DNA of 11,871 nucleotides from Candidatus Woesearchaeota archaeon (GTDB taxonomy: Archaea > Nanobdellota > Nanobdellia > Woesearchaeales > BS150m-G63), in the NCBI GenBank assembly GCA_019322735.1, contig JAHWIG010000018.1:1-11871 (forward strand), read 5' to 3'. A program made the translations under genes and the position numbers. The notes beneath the pieces are model-generated. The model had not been told where the DNA came from and ran no database searches. It saw only the letters and a program-made list of their open reading frames with translations. Numbering within the stretch: position 1 is the first letter of the stretch; each line of letters starts with the position of its first letter. Shown piece by piece: positions 1-7,075 of this stretch.

Positions 1-222
1 GTTCCTGTCTATGTTAATCTTAAAAATATTGAAGTTGGAGAACATAATATTGAGATTGTTTTAAATTATGAAGGTGAATCTTCTTTTTTAATTGATAAAA
101 TTAATGTTTTGGAACCTCCAAAAGAAATAGATTGGATGCGTATTGGATTGATGAGTGTTATTGCCATATTATTGATATCTTTACTTTATTTATGGATTAT
201 AACCTTTAAGAAAAAGAAATAA
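1..222 (+). CDS. C-terminal end of a membrane-anchored surface protein (5' truncated)
   Basis: Frame 1 is open from the first base to the TAA at 220-222 (73 residues visible). The start lies outside the window. The visible part has a beta-rich extracellular-looking stretch (VPVYVNLKNIEVGEHNIEI), then a junction with Pro and Lys, then one hydrophobic helix at about residues 47-69 (WMRIGLMSVIAILLISLLYL), and ends in a KKKK tail. A single C-terminal helix followed by a short positive tail indicates an outside-facing protein anchored by its C-terminus (N-out, C-in). The next two genes have the same topology, so this may be the first visible member of a surface-protein cluster. An Ig/CARDB-like fold for the visible beta segment is plausible but cannot be shown from 45 residues. 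I do not recognise a specific family. Confidence 0.75.
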   Translation, partial: VPVYVNLKNIEVGEHNIEIVLNYEGESSFLIDKINVLEPPKEIDWMRIGLMSVIAILLISLLYLWIITFKKKK

Positions 223-230
223 TCAAAAAT

Positions 231-238
231 TATTTAAA
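231..238 (+). promoter_or_regulatory. TATA-like box for the Cys-rich surface protein gene
   Basis: TATTTAAA lies in the 57-nt gap after the first gene. Its centre would put the transcript start near position 261, giving a leader of about 19 nt that still contains the Shine-Dalgarno site at 269-276. The spacing supports a leadered transcript. It is inferred from sequence only. Confidence 0.45.
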
Positions 239-268
239 GAAATTAAGTATTAGATGATTAAAAAGACA

Positions 269-276
269 AAGGTGAT
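269..276 (+). promoter_or_regulatory. Shine-Dalgarno site deciding a GTG start
   Basis: AAGGTGAT matches the complement of the 16S rRNA 3' end. Three bases later the DNA reads TATGTGA. An ATG at 278 is followed at once by TGA, so the usable start is the overlapping GTG at 280. The spacing is short. No other in-frame start gives a complete signal peptide. Confidence 0.6.
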
Positions 277-279
277 TAT

Positions 280-2430
280 GTGAAAGTAAAAATTTTACTA
301 TTATTATTATGTGTTGTGGCTTTTTCTCCAGTAGCTGATGCTTTTAGTTTAGGTGATATTGTTGAGTTCTTTGGAGATGTATTTGGGCCTGCAGATGTAA
401 CTGGTATGGTTATTGATGCCAATTGTGGTGGATTTAGACAAAAAGCTTGTAATTCAAAAAATGGAGAGACTTGTCCAAAAGGAAAAGGACAACAAGTTTG
501 TACTGCTACTTGTGGGGATAGTATAATCTCAACAGGTTCAAAAGAAACCTGTGATGATGGTAATTCTAATAGTGGTGATGGGTGTTCTAATAAATGTGTT
601 GTGGAGAGTGGTTATTCCTGTTCTGGGAAACCAAGTAATTGTTCAACAACTTGTGGAGATGGTATTACTGCTGGAACAGAAACATGTGATGATAATGGTA
701 CCACAACTGAAACATGTGGGGATGGTGATGTAAATGATGGTACTTTTTGTAATGCGGATTGTTCTTCTTCTCTTTCATTAACTGAAGAATGTGATGATGG
801 TGGAAGTAATTCAAATACTGGTGCATGTAAGGCAGATTGTACAGATTACAGTGGTGGTGATGGGTATTGTTATGCTGCACAAGAAGATTGTGGTTTAAGT
901 AATTATAACAGACTAGATTGCGGAAAATGTAATATATATGAAAAAGAACCAGATGTAACTATCAGTGGGGTTACTAGTACAATAGATGCAGGGGCAAGTG
1001 ATATTACTATAACTATAACCAATGCTACTTCCTGTTTTTATACTTTATATGAATTTAAAGTTACTGGTGCAGGAAGAAGAGCAAGAGAACAACTTGAAGA
1101 ATTAAGAGCTGATATATCTTTGTCATGCGATAATCCTTCTGAGAGAATAAATGAAGTCATAGATTATCTTTCAGGTGGGGTTAATTATACGATAGAAATA
1201 AGTGCAGTTAATAATGCGGGTGTAATTACCAAGAAATTTCCAACTAACTTTGAAATAACTGGGCAAAGAACCATTCGTATAAGAAATCTTGATCCGAGGC
1301 AGTTCTATACTGATATAAAAATACCAAAGCCAGAAGTAAAAGTAGCAGGAACTCCAACTTCCTGTAGATGGACATTGAAAGGTTGTGATGTGTATATAAC
1401 ATATACTTGCGGTACAGGATGGGTAGAAGTTGATATGGTTGATAGTCTAGAAAGCTGTCTTGATGATGGTGTAAATACATTTATTATAGAGGTAAATAGG
1501 GATGGAGAAATTGAAGATGTAAGAAGAGAATTCAATTATATAGAAACAACTGCACAGGTAGTAAGACTTTTAAAAAAGATCTCCGGTGTTAGGAGGCGTA
1601 CAAGTGGTGGAGGTGGTACCCCACTTTATCCAGTACTAATTGGTCAAATTGGACCTGGTACAGAAAAGAAAATTCTTAATGCAAGCGAAAATGTCACCAG
1701 AGCCCTTTTTGCACTTACATTAAGTACAAAGAGGTTGGGAAAAGTTCCTGGAGTGGTATGGAAAAAGATGGTTGATTCAATAGCAAATTCTCAACAGGTT
1801 CAAATTACTTTGGGAGCTTTAAAGGTTGCAAACATTACTAGGTCTACATTCGCTGCAGTGCCTGCTGCACAGATAACTGCATTTGGATTAGATTCAGTTG
1901 TTGAGGTATTTGAATCTGAATTAAATTCTGATAATGAGTATACTATTAATAAACATCCAGTACCTCATAGAGTTAAGGTCAATGTGAAGGATAATGATAC
2001 TAATGTAGTTATTGTAACTCTCTATAGTAACCCTATTGAGGTTGAACTCCGTGCAGGAGAATGTAAGGCTGTAGATATCAATGAAGATGAATATGAAGAT
2101 TTAATTGTGTGTTATGATGAAGAATATGGAGTTACTATCAACAATATTGTAGAAATTGATGATACCTTAGAATCGCCAATAGATGAAGATAAAACAATAA
2201 TAAGTACAATTACATATTCAACAGTCAATGAGTATATTGTTACAATTGATAGGGATGCGTTGGAAAGAGAAATACTAGAAAAAGTACCTAACAAAGAACA
2301 AATTGAGAAAGAGATATTAAAAAAGTATTCTCCTGTTTTGATTATAATTACATTGATGCTTCTTTATGTCATATTTGTGTCTTCATTTTCTTTAGAGAAT
2401 GATATGAGAAAGACAATGAAGAAGAAATAA
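280..2430 (+). CDS. Secreted, C-terminally anchored Cys-rich protein with DUF4215/Myxococcus-type repeats
   Basis: This is a large cell-surface protein of unknown role. Residues 1-21 are a signal peptide (MKVKILLLLLCVVAFSPVADA); the Cys in it is not in a lipobox. Residues 74-189 hold repeats of the form CGDG..ETCDDGN..GDGC...C, the pattern of the Myxococcus cysteine-rich repeat (DUF4215), with the CDDG core at 91-94 and 171-174 and a variant CDDN at 136-139. Residues 195-217 form a further Cys cluster. Beta-rich Ig/FN3-like segments follow at about 225-325 and 345-420. A Gly linker (about 442-446) precedes an alpha/beta region. DINEDEYEDLIV (599-610) resembles the Asp-rich loop of FG-GAP-like modules. 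A membrane helix at about 685-703 and a basic tail (KTMKKK) anchor it. The many paired Cys suggest disulfides and a link to the thiol-exchange protein further down. The ligand is unknown. Confidence 0.85.
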   Translation: MKVKILLLLLCVVAFSPVADAFSLGDIVEFFGDVFGPADVTGMVIDANCGGFRQKACNSKNGETCPKGKGQQVCTATCGDSIISTGSKETCDDGNSNSGDGCSNKCVVESGYSCSGKPSNCSTTCGDGITAGTETCDDNGTTTETCGDGDVNDGTFCNADCSSSLSLTEECDDGGSNSNTGACKADCTDYSGGDGYCYAAQEDCGLSNYNRLDCGKCNIYEKEPDVTISGVTSTIDAGASDITITITNATSCFYTLYEFKVTGAGRRAREQLEELRADISLSCDNPSERINEVIDYLSGGVNYTIEISAVNNAGVITKKFPTNFEITGQRTIRIRNLDPRQFYTDIKIPKPEVKVAGTPTSCRWTLKGCDVYITYTCGTGWVEVDMVDSLESCLDDGVNTFIIEVNRDGEIEDVRREFNYIETTAQVVRLLKKISGVRRRTSGGGGTPLYPVLIGQIGPGTEKKILNASENVTRALFALTLSTKRLGKVPGVVWKKMVDSIANSQQVQITLGALKVANITRSTFAAVPAAQITAFGLDSVVEVFESELNSDNEYTINKHPVPHRVKVNVKDNDTNVVIVTLYSNPIEVELRAGECKAVDINEDEYEDLIVCYDEEYGVTINNIVEIDDTLESPIDEDKTIISTITYSTVNEYIVTIDRDALEREILEKVPNKEQIEKEILKKYSPVLIIITLMLLYVIFVSSFSLENDMRKTMKKK

Positions 2431-2446
2431 TTCTATTTCAGTAAAT

Positions 2447-2454
2447 TTTATATA
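2447..2454 (+). promoter_or_regulatory. TATA-like box, leaderless geometry, for the 508-aa surface protein
   Basis: TTTATATA is centred 26.5 nt before the ATG at 2477. There is no convincing Shine-Dalgarno site upstream of that ATG. This matches the spacing at 5108, 8814 and 11204, so transcription probably begins at or next to the start codon. Confidence 0.5.
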
Positions 2455-2476
2455 ACCAAAGAGCAATGAAGAAGCT

Positions 2477-4003
2477 ATGTATGGAAAAAAGGAGGTTTCA
2501 TCTGCTACTATACTTACATTAGTTCTACTATTACTTGTTTTTCTGTCCATACAATCATTAGTTAATTATGAGGTTGGTCAAGTTGGAAGGAATTTGGTAG
2601 GTAAAGCCACAGGAATTGGTTCAGGTCAAGTAAGTATATGTATAAATAACCAACCAACAATAAATATTAGTAGTTGTACTAATAACATTACTGCTGGAGA
2701 AATTTATTATTGTAATGTGACTGCAAAAGATTTAGATAATAATTCTTTAGCGTTTTCTGATGATACTGCATTATTTAATATAAATACTTTAACTGGTGAA
2801 ATTAATTTTACTCCGACTAATGCAAATAGTGGAACTTATAATTTATTTATTACTGTTCAAGATAATAGGAGTTGTAGTAATAGCCAAAATTCTGATAATT
2901 TTAGTTTAACTATATCTGAAGTGGAAGAAGAAACTGAAGAAGAAACACCACCAGCTCCGCCTCCAACCCCTAGCGGTGGTGGTAGAGGTGCAGCGCCTTC
3001 AATTCCTGGTTTTAATATTGATTATGAAGAATTAAGTGTATTGATTAAGGTTGATAGGACAACAGAAAGGATAATTAAGGTGAGCAATACTGGCGATATT
3101 TCTCTTGATTTCACTATAGATGTTGGAACTTTGGATGAATTTATTGATGTTTCTGAAGCTGCATTTAGTCTTGTTTCTGGAGAATCAAAATATGTTACTC
3201 TTTACTTTAATTCCCTTGGTAAACCAGCTGGATTGTACAATGGGGAGATACTCTTTAAAGGTGGATCTTTAGAACTTACCTTGCCAATTGTGATAGAAAT
3301 CGAGTCTCTTGAAACTGTATTGGATGTTAAAATAGAGATTCCTGAGAATTTTAAGGAAGTAGTTCCTGGTGAAGATGTATCTGCCAAGATATCCCTATTT
3401 AATCTTGGGGATGTCAGGCCAATAGATGTAATTGTTGATTATTTCATTAAGGATATGGAAGGAAATATTGTTGTTCAGTGGAGTGAAAATATTAGCATAA
3501 CAGAGGGAAAATCTTTTATACGGAGTCCTACTTTACCAGCTGAGTTAGTTCCTGGAATGTATGTGTTTTATATGGAAATAAGGTATGGTGAAACAGTTGC
3601 TGTTAGCGGAAGTTTATTTGAAGTCAAGAAAGAAAAGAGGGTAGAGATGCCAGCAACCCTTGAAAATAAATTGATTGCTTTCCAAGTATGGCAGGCAGTT
3701 AAACGCACATATGGGGGTCCATTTATGGGATTGATGACCATTATGGTATTAATATTAGTTGGACTTACATTGAACCACTATAGGGCATTAAAGAGTATGC
3801 CAAGAGCTCATAAGATAAGAATAAAGGAGATACATGAACAATTACAGAAAGAAACACTGAAAGAACGCAAAAAGGAAAAGAAGAGAGAAATGTTGAAGAA
3901 GAAATTAGGTATAATAGAAGATGCTTATAGATTAAAGCATATAAGTAAAAAGGCATATGATAAAACTAAGAAAGATATCAAAGATGCTATTGATAAAATA
4001 TAA
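2477..4003 (+). CDS. Double-pass surface protein: Ig-like domains outside, basic coiled tail inside
   Basis: I recognise no named family. Residues 10-29 form a hydrophobic N-terminal helix (signal anchor or signal peptide), followed by a Gly-rich LVGKATGIGSG stretch. Residues about 52-147 look like a cadherin/putative-Ig module (LTGEINFTPTNANSGTYNL is typical of such domains) with four Cys at 55, 67, 79 and 133. A Glu/Pro/Gly linker (148-172) leads to two beta-sandwich regions: about 183-277, resembling NEW3/CARDB-type domains (KVSNTGDISLDFTI), and about 281-383. A second membrane helix lies at about 413-433. The last 70 residues are strongly basic and helical (KERKKEKKREMLKKK), so probably cytoplasmic and perhaps binding nucleic acid, a partner coiled coil or acidic lipid. 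The start is supported by a leaderless-type promoter. The coiled-coil gene that follows may be a partner. Confidence 0.85.
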   Translation: MYGKKEVSSATILTLVLLLLVFLSIQSLVNYEVGQVGRNLVGKATGIGSGQVSICINNQPTINISSCTNNITAGEIYYCNVTAKDLDNNSLAFSDDTALFNINTLTGEINFTPTNANSGTYNLFITVQDNRSCSNSQNSDNFSLTISEVEEETEEETPPAPPPTPSGGGRGAAPSIPGFNIDYEELSVLIKVDRTTERIIKVSNTGDISLDFTIDVGTLDEFIDVSEAAFSLVSGESKYVTLYFNSLGKPAGLYNGEILFKGGSLELTLPIVIEIESLETVLDVKIEIPENFKEVVPGEDVSAKISLFNLGDVRPIDVIVDYFIKDMEGNIVVQWSENISITEGKSFIRSPTLPAELVPGMYVFYMEIRYGETVAVSGSLFEVKKEKRVEMPATLENKLIAFQVWQAVKRTYGGPFMGLMTIMVLILVGLTLNHYRALKSMPRAHKIRIKEIHEQLQKETLKERKKEKKREMLKKKLGIIEDAYRLKHISKKAYDKTKKDIKDAIDKI

Positions 4004-4049
4004 AAAAAGGAAAAATTAATAAAGGATTTTAATTACAAACTTTAACATT

Positions 4050-4057
4050 AAGGTGAT
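4050..4057 (+). promoter_or_regulatory. Shine-Dalgarno site of the coiled-coil gene
   Basis: AAGGTGAT ends 6 nt before the ATG at 4064, a good match and spacing. A TATA-like AATTAATA just upstream (about 4013-4020) could give a leader of about 20 nt, as at 280, but this box is weak. Confidence 0.6.
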
Positions 4058-4063
4058 TGCATA

Positions 4064-4372
4064 ATGCCAAAAGAAAAAAAAGGGAATGTTGTGCTGAAAG
4101 ATGCGCTTTCTGATCTAGAAGAAGAGCTTTCTAATTTACGTAAACAAAAAACAGGATTAAGTAAACAATTAAAAAAGACTGGTAGCAATATTGTTGGAAC
4201 TCAAGCAGAAGAAGAGAAATTGAGGAATCAAATAGCAAGATTGGTTGCAAAAGAAGGCATTCTTGGGAGAAAGAGAAATAGATTAAAAGAAAAATTAGAT
4301 GATACAACAGAAAAGATATCTAAAGTAAAACATATTAAAGAAGAGTTGAGTGAAGTAGAAGGGGAAGAATAA
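4064..4372 (+). CDS. Small cytoplasmic coiled-coil protein
   Basis: This is a 102-aa protein with no signal peptide or membrane helix. From about residue 12 to 97 it is almost all helix-forming and highly charged, with heptad-like Leu/Ile spacing (DLEEELSNLRKQKTGLSKQLKK; KLRNQIARLVAKEGILGRKRNRLKEKLDD). A Gly/Thr break near residues 40-48 suggests a helical hairpin of two antiparallel coiled-coil arms. The C-terminus is acidic (EVEGEE) and the N-terminus basic. The strong Shine-Dalgarno site supports expression. It lies 60 nt after a surface protein whose cytoplasmic tail is also helical and basic, and 8 nt before the transporter pair, so it may form an operon with the latter. A scaffold or membrane-associated adaptor role is possible. 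No family is recognised. Confidence 0.8.
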   Translation: MPKEKKGNVVLKDALSDLEEELSNLRKQKTGLSKQLKKTGSNIVGTQAEEEKLRNQIARLVAKEGILGRKRNRLKEKLDDTTEKISKVKHIKEELSEVEGEE

Positions 4373-4380
4373 TTCTTATA

Positions 4381-4740
4381 ATGGTTGAGTTTAGGGCAAT
4401 TATTTTAATTGTTTTCTGTACTATATTTACATCTGTTGGGCAGCTATTATGGAAATTTGGGGCTAATAGGTTACAGCTTGATTTCTTTTCATTAATTACT
4501 AATTATCCCTTGATATTGGGATTTGTTTCATATGCAATAGGAACTGTGTTGTTATTGAGTGCATTAAAATTAGGAGACCTATCTGTTCTGTATCCATTTA
4601 TCTCATTGAGTTTTATCTGGGTGAGTATGCTTTCACTTACTTTTTTAGGAGAGATTATGACAAGTTTGAAATGGATTGCGATAATATTAATCATTATGGG
4701 CGTTTCTTTAATTGGTTTGGGTGGTAAAAGTGGCAACTGA
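4381..4740 (+). CDS. SMR-fold four-helix membrane protein, ArnE/ArnF-like subunit 1
   Basis: This 119-aa protein has four predicted membrane helices at about residues 4-24, 43-62, 67-89 and 96-114, the layout of small multidrug resistance (SMR/DMT) proteins. TM1 contains TSVGQLLWKFGA. In EmrE-type drug exporters this helix carries the essential Glu14. Aligned on the conserved Lys (here K25), that position is Thr17, so a proton-coupled drug exporter is unlikely. SVGQLLWK and the later LYPFISLSFIWV..FLGE pattern resemble ArnE/ArnF, the paired flippase subunits for undecaprenyl-phosphate aminoarabinose. By analogy it may move a lipid-linked sugar across the membrane as a heterodimer with the next gene. 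It starts 8 nt after the coiled-coil gene with no clear Shine-Dalgarno site, so its translation may be coupled. The substrate is unknown. Confidence 0.85.
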   Translation: MVEFRAIILIVFCTIFTSVGQLLWKFGANRLQLDFFSLITNYPLILGFVSYAIGTVLLLSALKLGDLSVLYPFISLSFIWVSMLSLTFLGEIMTSLKWIAIILIIMGVSLIGLGGKSGN

Positions 4741-5071
4741 ATTGGGATTAGTAGGATTGGTTGTTTTTGCAACCTTTATTGGATCTGTAGGATCGGTGTA
4801 TTTGAAAAAGGCTGCAAAATACTTTAAATTTAGTTTTAAGGGAATATTTAATTTTAATATGATCTTTGGAATCTTTATGTATTTCTTGGCAACATTGATA
4901 TTTATTGCTGCTTTAAGAAAAGGAAATCTCAATGTGTTATATCCAATAACATCTGTTAGTTATATATGGGTTTCATTATTATCTGTCCGATTTTTAAAAG
5001 AAAAGATGAATTATCTTAAATGGGGCGGAATTTCTCTAATTATATTAGGCGTTATTGCCATTACTCTGTAA
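4730..5071 (+). CDS. SMR-fold four-helix membrane protein, ArnE/ArnF-like subunit 2
   Basis: This 113-aa partner of the preceding gene overlaps it by 11 nt in another frame. The reading frame could begin at TTG 4712 or GTG 4721, but I choose GTG 4730: GGGTGGT at 4719-4725 sits four bases before it, and the protein then begins directly with TM1. The four helices lie at about residues 5-24, 37-58, 64-83 and 91-111. The features match subunit 1: IGSVGSVYLKKAA in TM1 without an EmrE-type Glu, then NVLYPITSVSYIWVSLLSVRFLKE. The two share the same fold yet clearly differ in sequence. This fits a heterodimer of subunits inserted in opposite orientations, as known for paired SMR proteins and ArnE/F. 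Both the lipid-linked-sugar substrate and the orientation are inference. Confidence 0.8.
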   Translation: MATELGLVGLVVFATFIGSVGSVYLKKAAKYFKFSFKGIFNFNMIFGIFMYFLATLIFIAALRKGNLNVLYPITSVSYIWVSLLSVRFLKEKMNYLKWGGISLIILGVIAITL

Positions 5072-5077
5072 AAAAGA

Positions 5078-5085
5078 TTTAAATA
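5078..5085 (+). promoter_or_regulatory. TATA box, leaderless geometry, for the phosphoesterase
   Basis: TTTAAATA is centred 26.5 nt before the ATG at 5108, and no Shine-Dalgarno site lies in the T-rich interval between. The phosphoesterase is therefore probably transcribed on its own, not from the transporter operon that ends 36 nt upstream. Confidence 0.6.
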
Positions 5086-5107
5086 CCATCACTTTTTTAG
5101 TTTCATA

Positions 5108-5701
5108 ATGAGAATACTAGCATTTACAGATATGCATGAAAGTTTGACTGCTTTGAATAGAATGAAAAAGCAGAGTAAGAAGGCAGATGTTATTGTTTGT
5201 TGCGGGGATATTTCTATTTTTGAAGGTGGATTGGAGTTTATGATGGAAGAATTATCAGCAATTAAGAAAGAGATCATAGTTGTTCACGGAAATCATGAAG
5301 ATAAAAACAATATGAAGAAACTATGCAAGGCAAAAAATGTTCATTTTATTCATAAAAACAAGAAGAAAATAGGTGACGTATTATTTATCGGTTATGGTGG
5401 TGGCGGATTTAATTTTGAAGATCCTGAATTTGAGAAAATGACTAAGAAATTTGAGAAATGGATTAAAGATAGTGGGGCTAAGAAGATTGTTTTGGTTACA
5501 CATGCCCCCCCCTATAGAACAAAGCTTGATAACCTATATGGTGAGAGTGTTGGTAATATATCCTTTAGGAAATTTCTGGTTAAAGGTAAGGTTGATTTAA
5601 TGCTGTGCGGGCATCTGCATGAGAACTTTAATAAGAAGGATAAGTTGAAGAATACTATAATTGTGAATCCAGGACCGAGTGCCAAAATAATAACTATCTG
5701 A
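5108..5701 (+). CDS. Calcineurin-like metallophosphoesterase
   Basis: This 197-aa soluble protein carries the complete dimetal phosphoesterase signature: D-x-H at residues 8-10 (TDMHE), GD at 33-34, GNHE at 61-64, H132 in THAPP and GHLH at 168-171, ending with the NPGP motif (187-190) common in this superfamily. These residues bind two metal ions and a bridging water to hydrolyse phosphomonoesters or diesters. The short single-domain form resembles archaeal YfcE/MJ0936-type and Metallophos_2 proteins. The substrate cannot be told; cyclic nucleotides, phospholipid headgroups and nucleotides are all possible. The codons for the THAPP motif contain a C8 run (5505-5512) that stays in frame. The stop overlaps the lgt stop on the other strand by 8 nt, so the two genes converge with no intergenic terminator. 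Confidence 0.92.
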   Translation: MRILAFTDMHESLTALNRMKKQSKKADVIVCCGDISIFEGGLEFMMEELSAIKKEIIVVHGNHEDKNNMKKLCKAKNVHFIHKNKKKIGDVLFIGYGGGGFNFEDPEFEKMTKKFEKWIKDSGAKKIVLVTHAPPYRTKLDNLYGESVGNISFRKFLVKGKVDLMLCGHLHENFNKKDKLKNTIIVNPGPSAKIITI

Positions 5702-6446
5702 GGTATTTCTTTAATAAGATGTATGATGAGGGTATAATCATTAATATGCACAAATATTGTCCAACGCTTAATCCAAGATAGTAGTTTGGTGAAAATCTAA
5801 AGAATTCTATAAAGAATCTGAACAACCCATAGAAAAAGATAAATTGCCAAAATAAGAATCCTGGTTTTCTATGTTTATTTAATTGGGAGGATAAGATGAA
5901 GAATATTGCAAGATTCTTTAATGCCTCATATATCTGAGAAGGATGACGGTAGCCGGGAACATTCTGGAATTTTACTGCCCAAGAAACATTAGTTATATGG
6001 CCGTATAATTCTCCATTGATGAAATTTGCTATTCTTCCAAAGAATAAGAAGATTGCTGCTGGAATAACTATCATATCTGCTAAAGTATAGAATTTTATTT
6101 TTTCTTTTTTTGAGAAGAGATATAATACAATGACTAAAGAAATTAATGCGCCATGGAATGACATTCCACCATTCCAGATTGCAAATATCTCTAAAGGGTT
6201 ACTTAAATAATATTTTAGATTATAGAACAGGATATAAAATAATCTTCCACCAAGAATCACCCCAATAATCAAATAAAATAATAAATCATGTAATTGATCT
6301 TGTGAAAGCTTTATCTTTTTCTTATTTACCATATAATTAAGATAAAAAAAGGTTGCAATAAATCCAAGAACATATACTAATCCATAATAACGGATTTCTA
6401 ATGGGCCAAGTTGGAGCAATGTTGGATTTATGTTGTGTATAAACAT
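5694..6446 (-). CDS. lgt: Prolipoprotein diacylglyceryl transferase
   Basis: Lgt is a membrane enzyme that transfers diacylglycerol from a phospholipid to the lipobox Cys of prolipoproteins, the first step of bacterial lipoprotein maturation. The 250-aa length and about seven hydrophobic helices fit the family. The diagnostic motifs are present: YYGLVYVLGF (20-29), WNGGMSFHGAL with the catalytic-region His98 (91-101), the Lgt signature GRIANFINGELYG (137-149), HPSQIYEA (168-175), GLFRFFIEFFR (207-217) and the late SVGQ. The gene is complete, with no missing key residue seen. It is the last gene of the dsbA/GILT-like-tdk-lgt operon: its ATG overlaps the tdk stop by one base (TAATG), so translation is probably coupled. 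Lgt is bacterial in character, and haloarchaea use different proteins (AliA/AliB) for lipidation, so transfer from bacteria is a reasonable inference. Confidence 0.93.
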   Translation of the reverse strand: MFIHNINPTLLQLGPLEIRYYGLVYVLGFIATFFYLNYMVNKKKIKLSQDQLHDLLFYLIIGVILGGRLFYILFYNLKYYLSNPLEIFAIWNGGMSFHGALISLVIVLYLFSKKEKIKFYTLADMIVIPAAIFLFFGRIANFINGELYGHITNVSWAVKFQNVPGYRHPSQIYEALKNLAIFFILSSQLNKHRKPGFLFWQFIFFYGLFRFFIEFFRFSPNYYLGLSVGQYLCILMIIPSSYILLKKYLR

Positions 6447-7066
6447 TATGATTTAAAGATTGGTTTTCCCGGAACAAAATGGTGGCCTATGCAGCGAGCT
6501 TCATAATTATCTGTTGCACCTATTAATTTTATTGGACTATCATATGGGGCGGGCTTTCCATCAATATTCCTCTGAGTTCTTTCTGCTGTTTCTCCACAGT
6601 TTGTTCCATTTAACGCATAGGTGCAGATTGAAGATAATCTCTCAGAAAGGTTTGCCTTTGCCATTAATTCACCCATATGTCTATCTGAGTCATGAAAATG
6701 AAAGGGTTCTCCACGAAAATCAAGATCAAGTCCTGCGAAAATGGCTTTCATGCCTTCATCTCTTAAGTAAACTCCAAAGTCAATTATTTCAGAATTAAAA
6801 AATTGGGTTTCATCAATAACTATGGTATTTGTCTCTTTTAATATCTTTTTTTCTATCTCTGATATTGAAGTAATGGGTTCTGCAGGAATAAATAATTTAT
6901 CGTGGGAGGCAATATCATTTTTACTATATCTATTATCTTCTCCATACTTGAAAGCCTGCACTTTTCTTTCTGCTATCAATTCTCTTCTTGTAAGTCTTAT
7001 TAATTCAGAAGATTTCCCAGAATACATGGGCCCACATACTAGATGAAGATAACCTTTGCTTTTCAT
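6446..7066 (-). CDS. tdk: Thymidine kinase (TK1 family)
   Basis: It phosphorylates thymidine to dTMP with ATP in the salvage route to dTTP. The 206-aa sequence has the TK1-type P-loop GPMYSGKSS (12-20), a DETQFF motif (85-90) with catalytic-base candidate Glu86, GLDLDFRGEPF (112-122), and the C-terminal lasso/zinc region with Cys148, Cys157, Cys192 and His195/196. TQR (164-166) and YEARC (188-192) are typical. The first zinc pair is spaced C-x8-C (CTYALNGTNC) instead of the short CxxC spacing I know from many bacterial enzymes. It starts 9 nt after the thiol-exchange gene and overlaps lgt by one base. The ATG at 7066 has no clear Shine-Dalgarno site. It fits with the dTMP kinase-like gene 3.3 kb away, the next salvage step. 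Confidence 0.93.
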   Translation of the reverse strand: MKSKGYLHLVCGPMYSGKSSELIRLTRRELIAERKVQAFKYGEDNRYSKNDIASHDKLFIPAEPITSISEIEKKILKETNTIVIDETQFFNSEIIDFGVYLRDEGMKAIFAGLDLDFRGEPFHFHDSDRHMGELMAKANLSERLSSICTYALNGTNCGETAERTQRNIDGKPAPYDSPIKLIGATDNYEARCIGHHFVPGKPIFKS

Positions 7067-7075
7067 TTTAAAAAA

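Noticed and set aside
299..330. Possible lipobox in the Cys-rich protein's signal peptide (Cys11)
   Set aside because: The residue before the Cys is Leu, where a lipobox needs Gly, Ala or Ser, and the Cys lies within the hydrophobic core.
665..880. His-rich antisense ORF opposite the Cys-rich repeats
   Set aside because: The His runs are the reverse complement of Asp/Gly codons (GATGATGG) of the real gene. It has no start signal and lies wholly inside the surface-protein gene.
2491..2496. GGAGGT inside the start of the 508-aa gene
   Set aside because: No in-frame or nearby ATG, GTG or TTG follows at a useful distance. It encodes part of KKEV and is probably chance.
4712..4729. TTG 4712 (or GTG 4721) as start of SMR subunit 2
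   Set aside because: No Shine-Dalgarno site precedes them. GTG 4730 has GGGTGGT four bases upstream and begins directly at the first helix.
4503..4932. Antisense ORFs opposite the SMR pair
   Set aside because: Both sense frames encode clear four-helix SMR proteins. The antisense products are Pro/Ile/Asn-rich with no motif.
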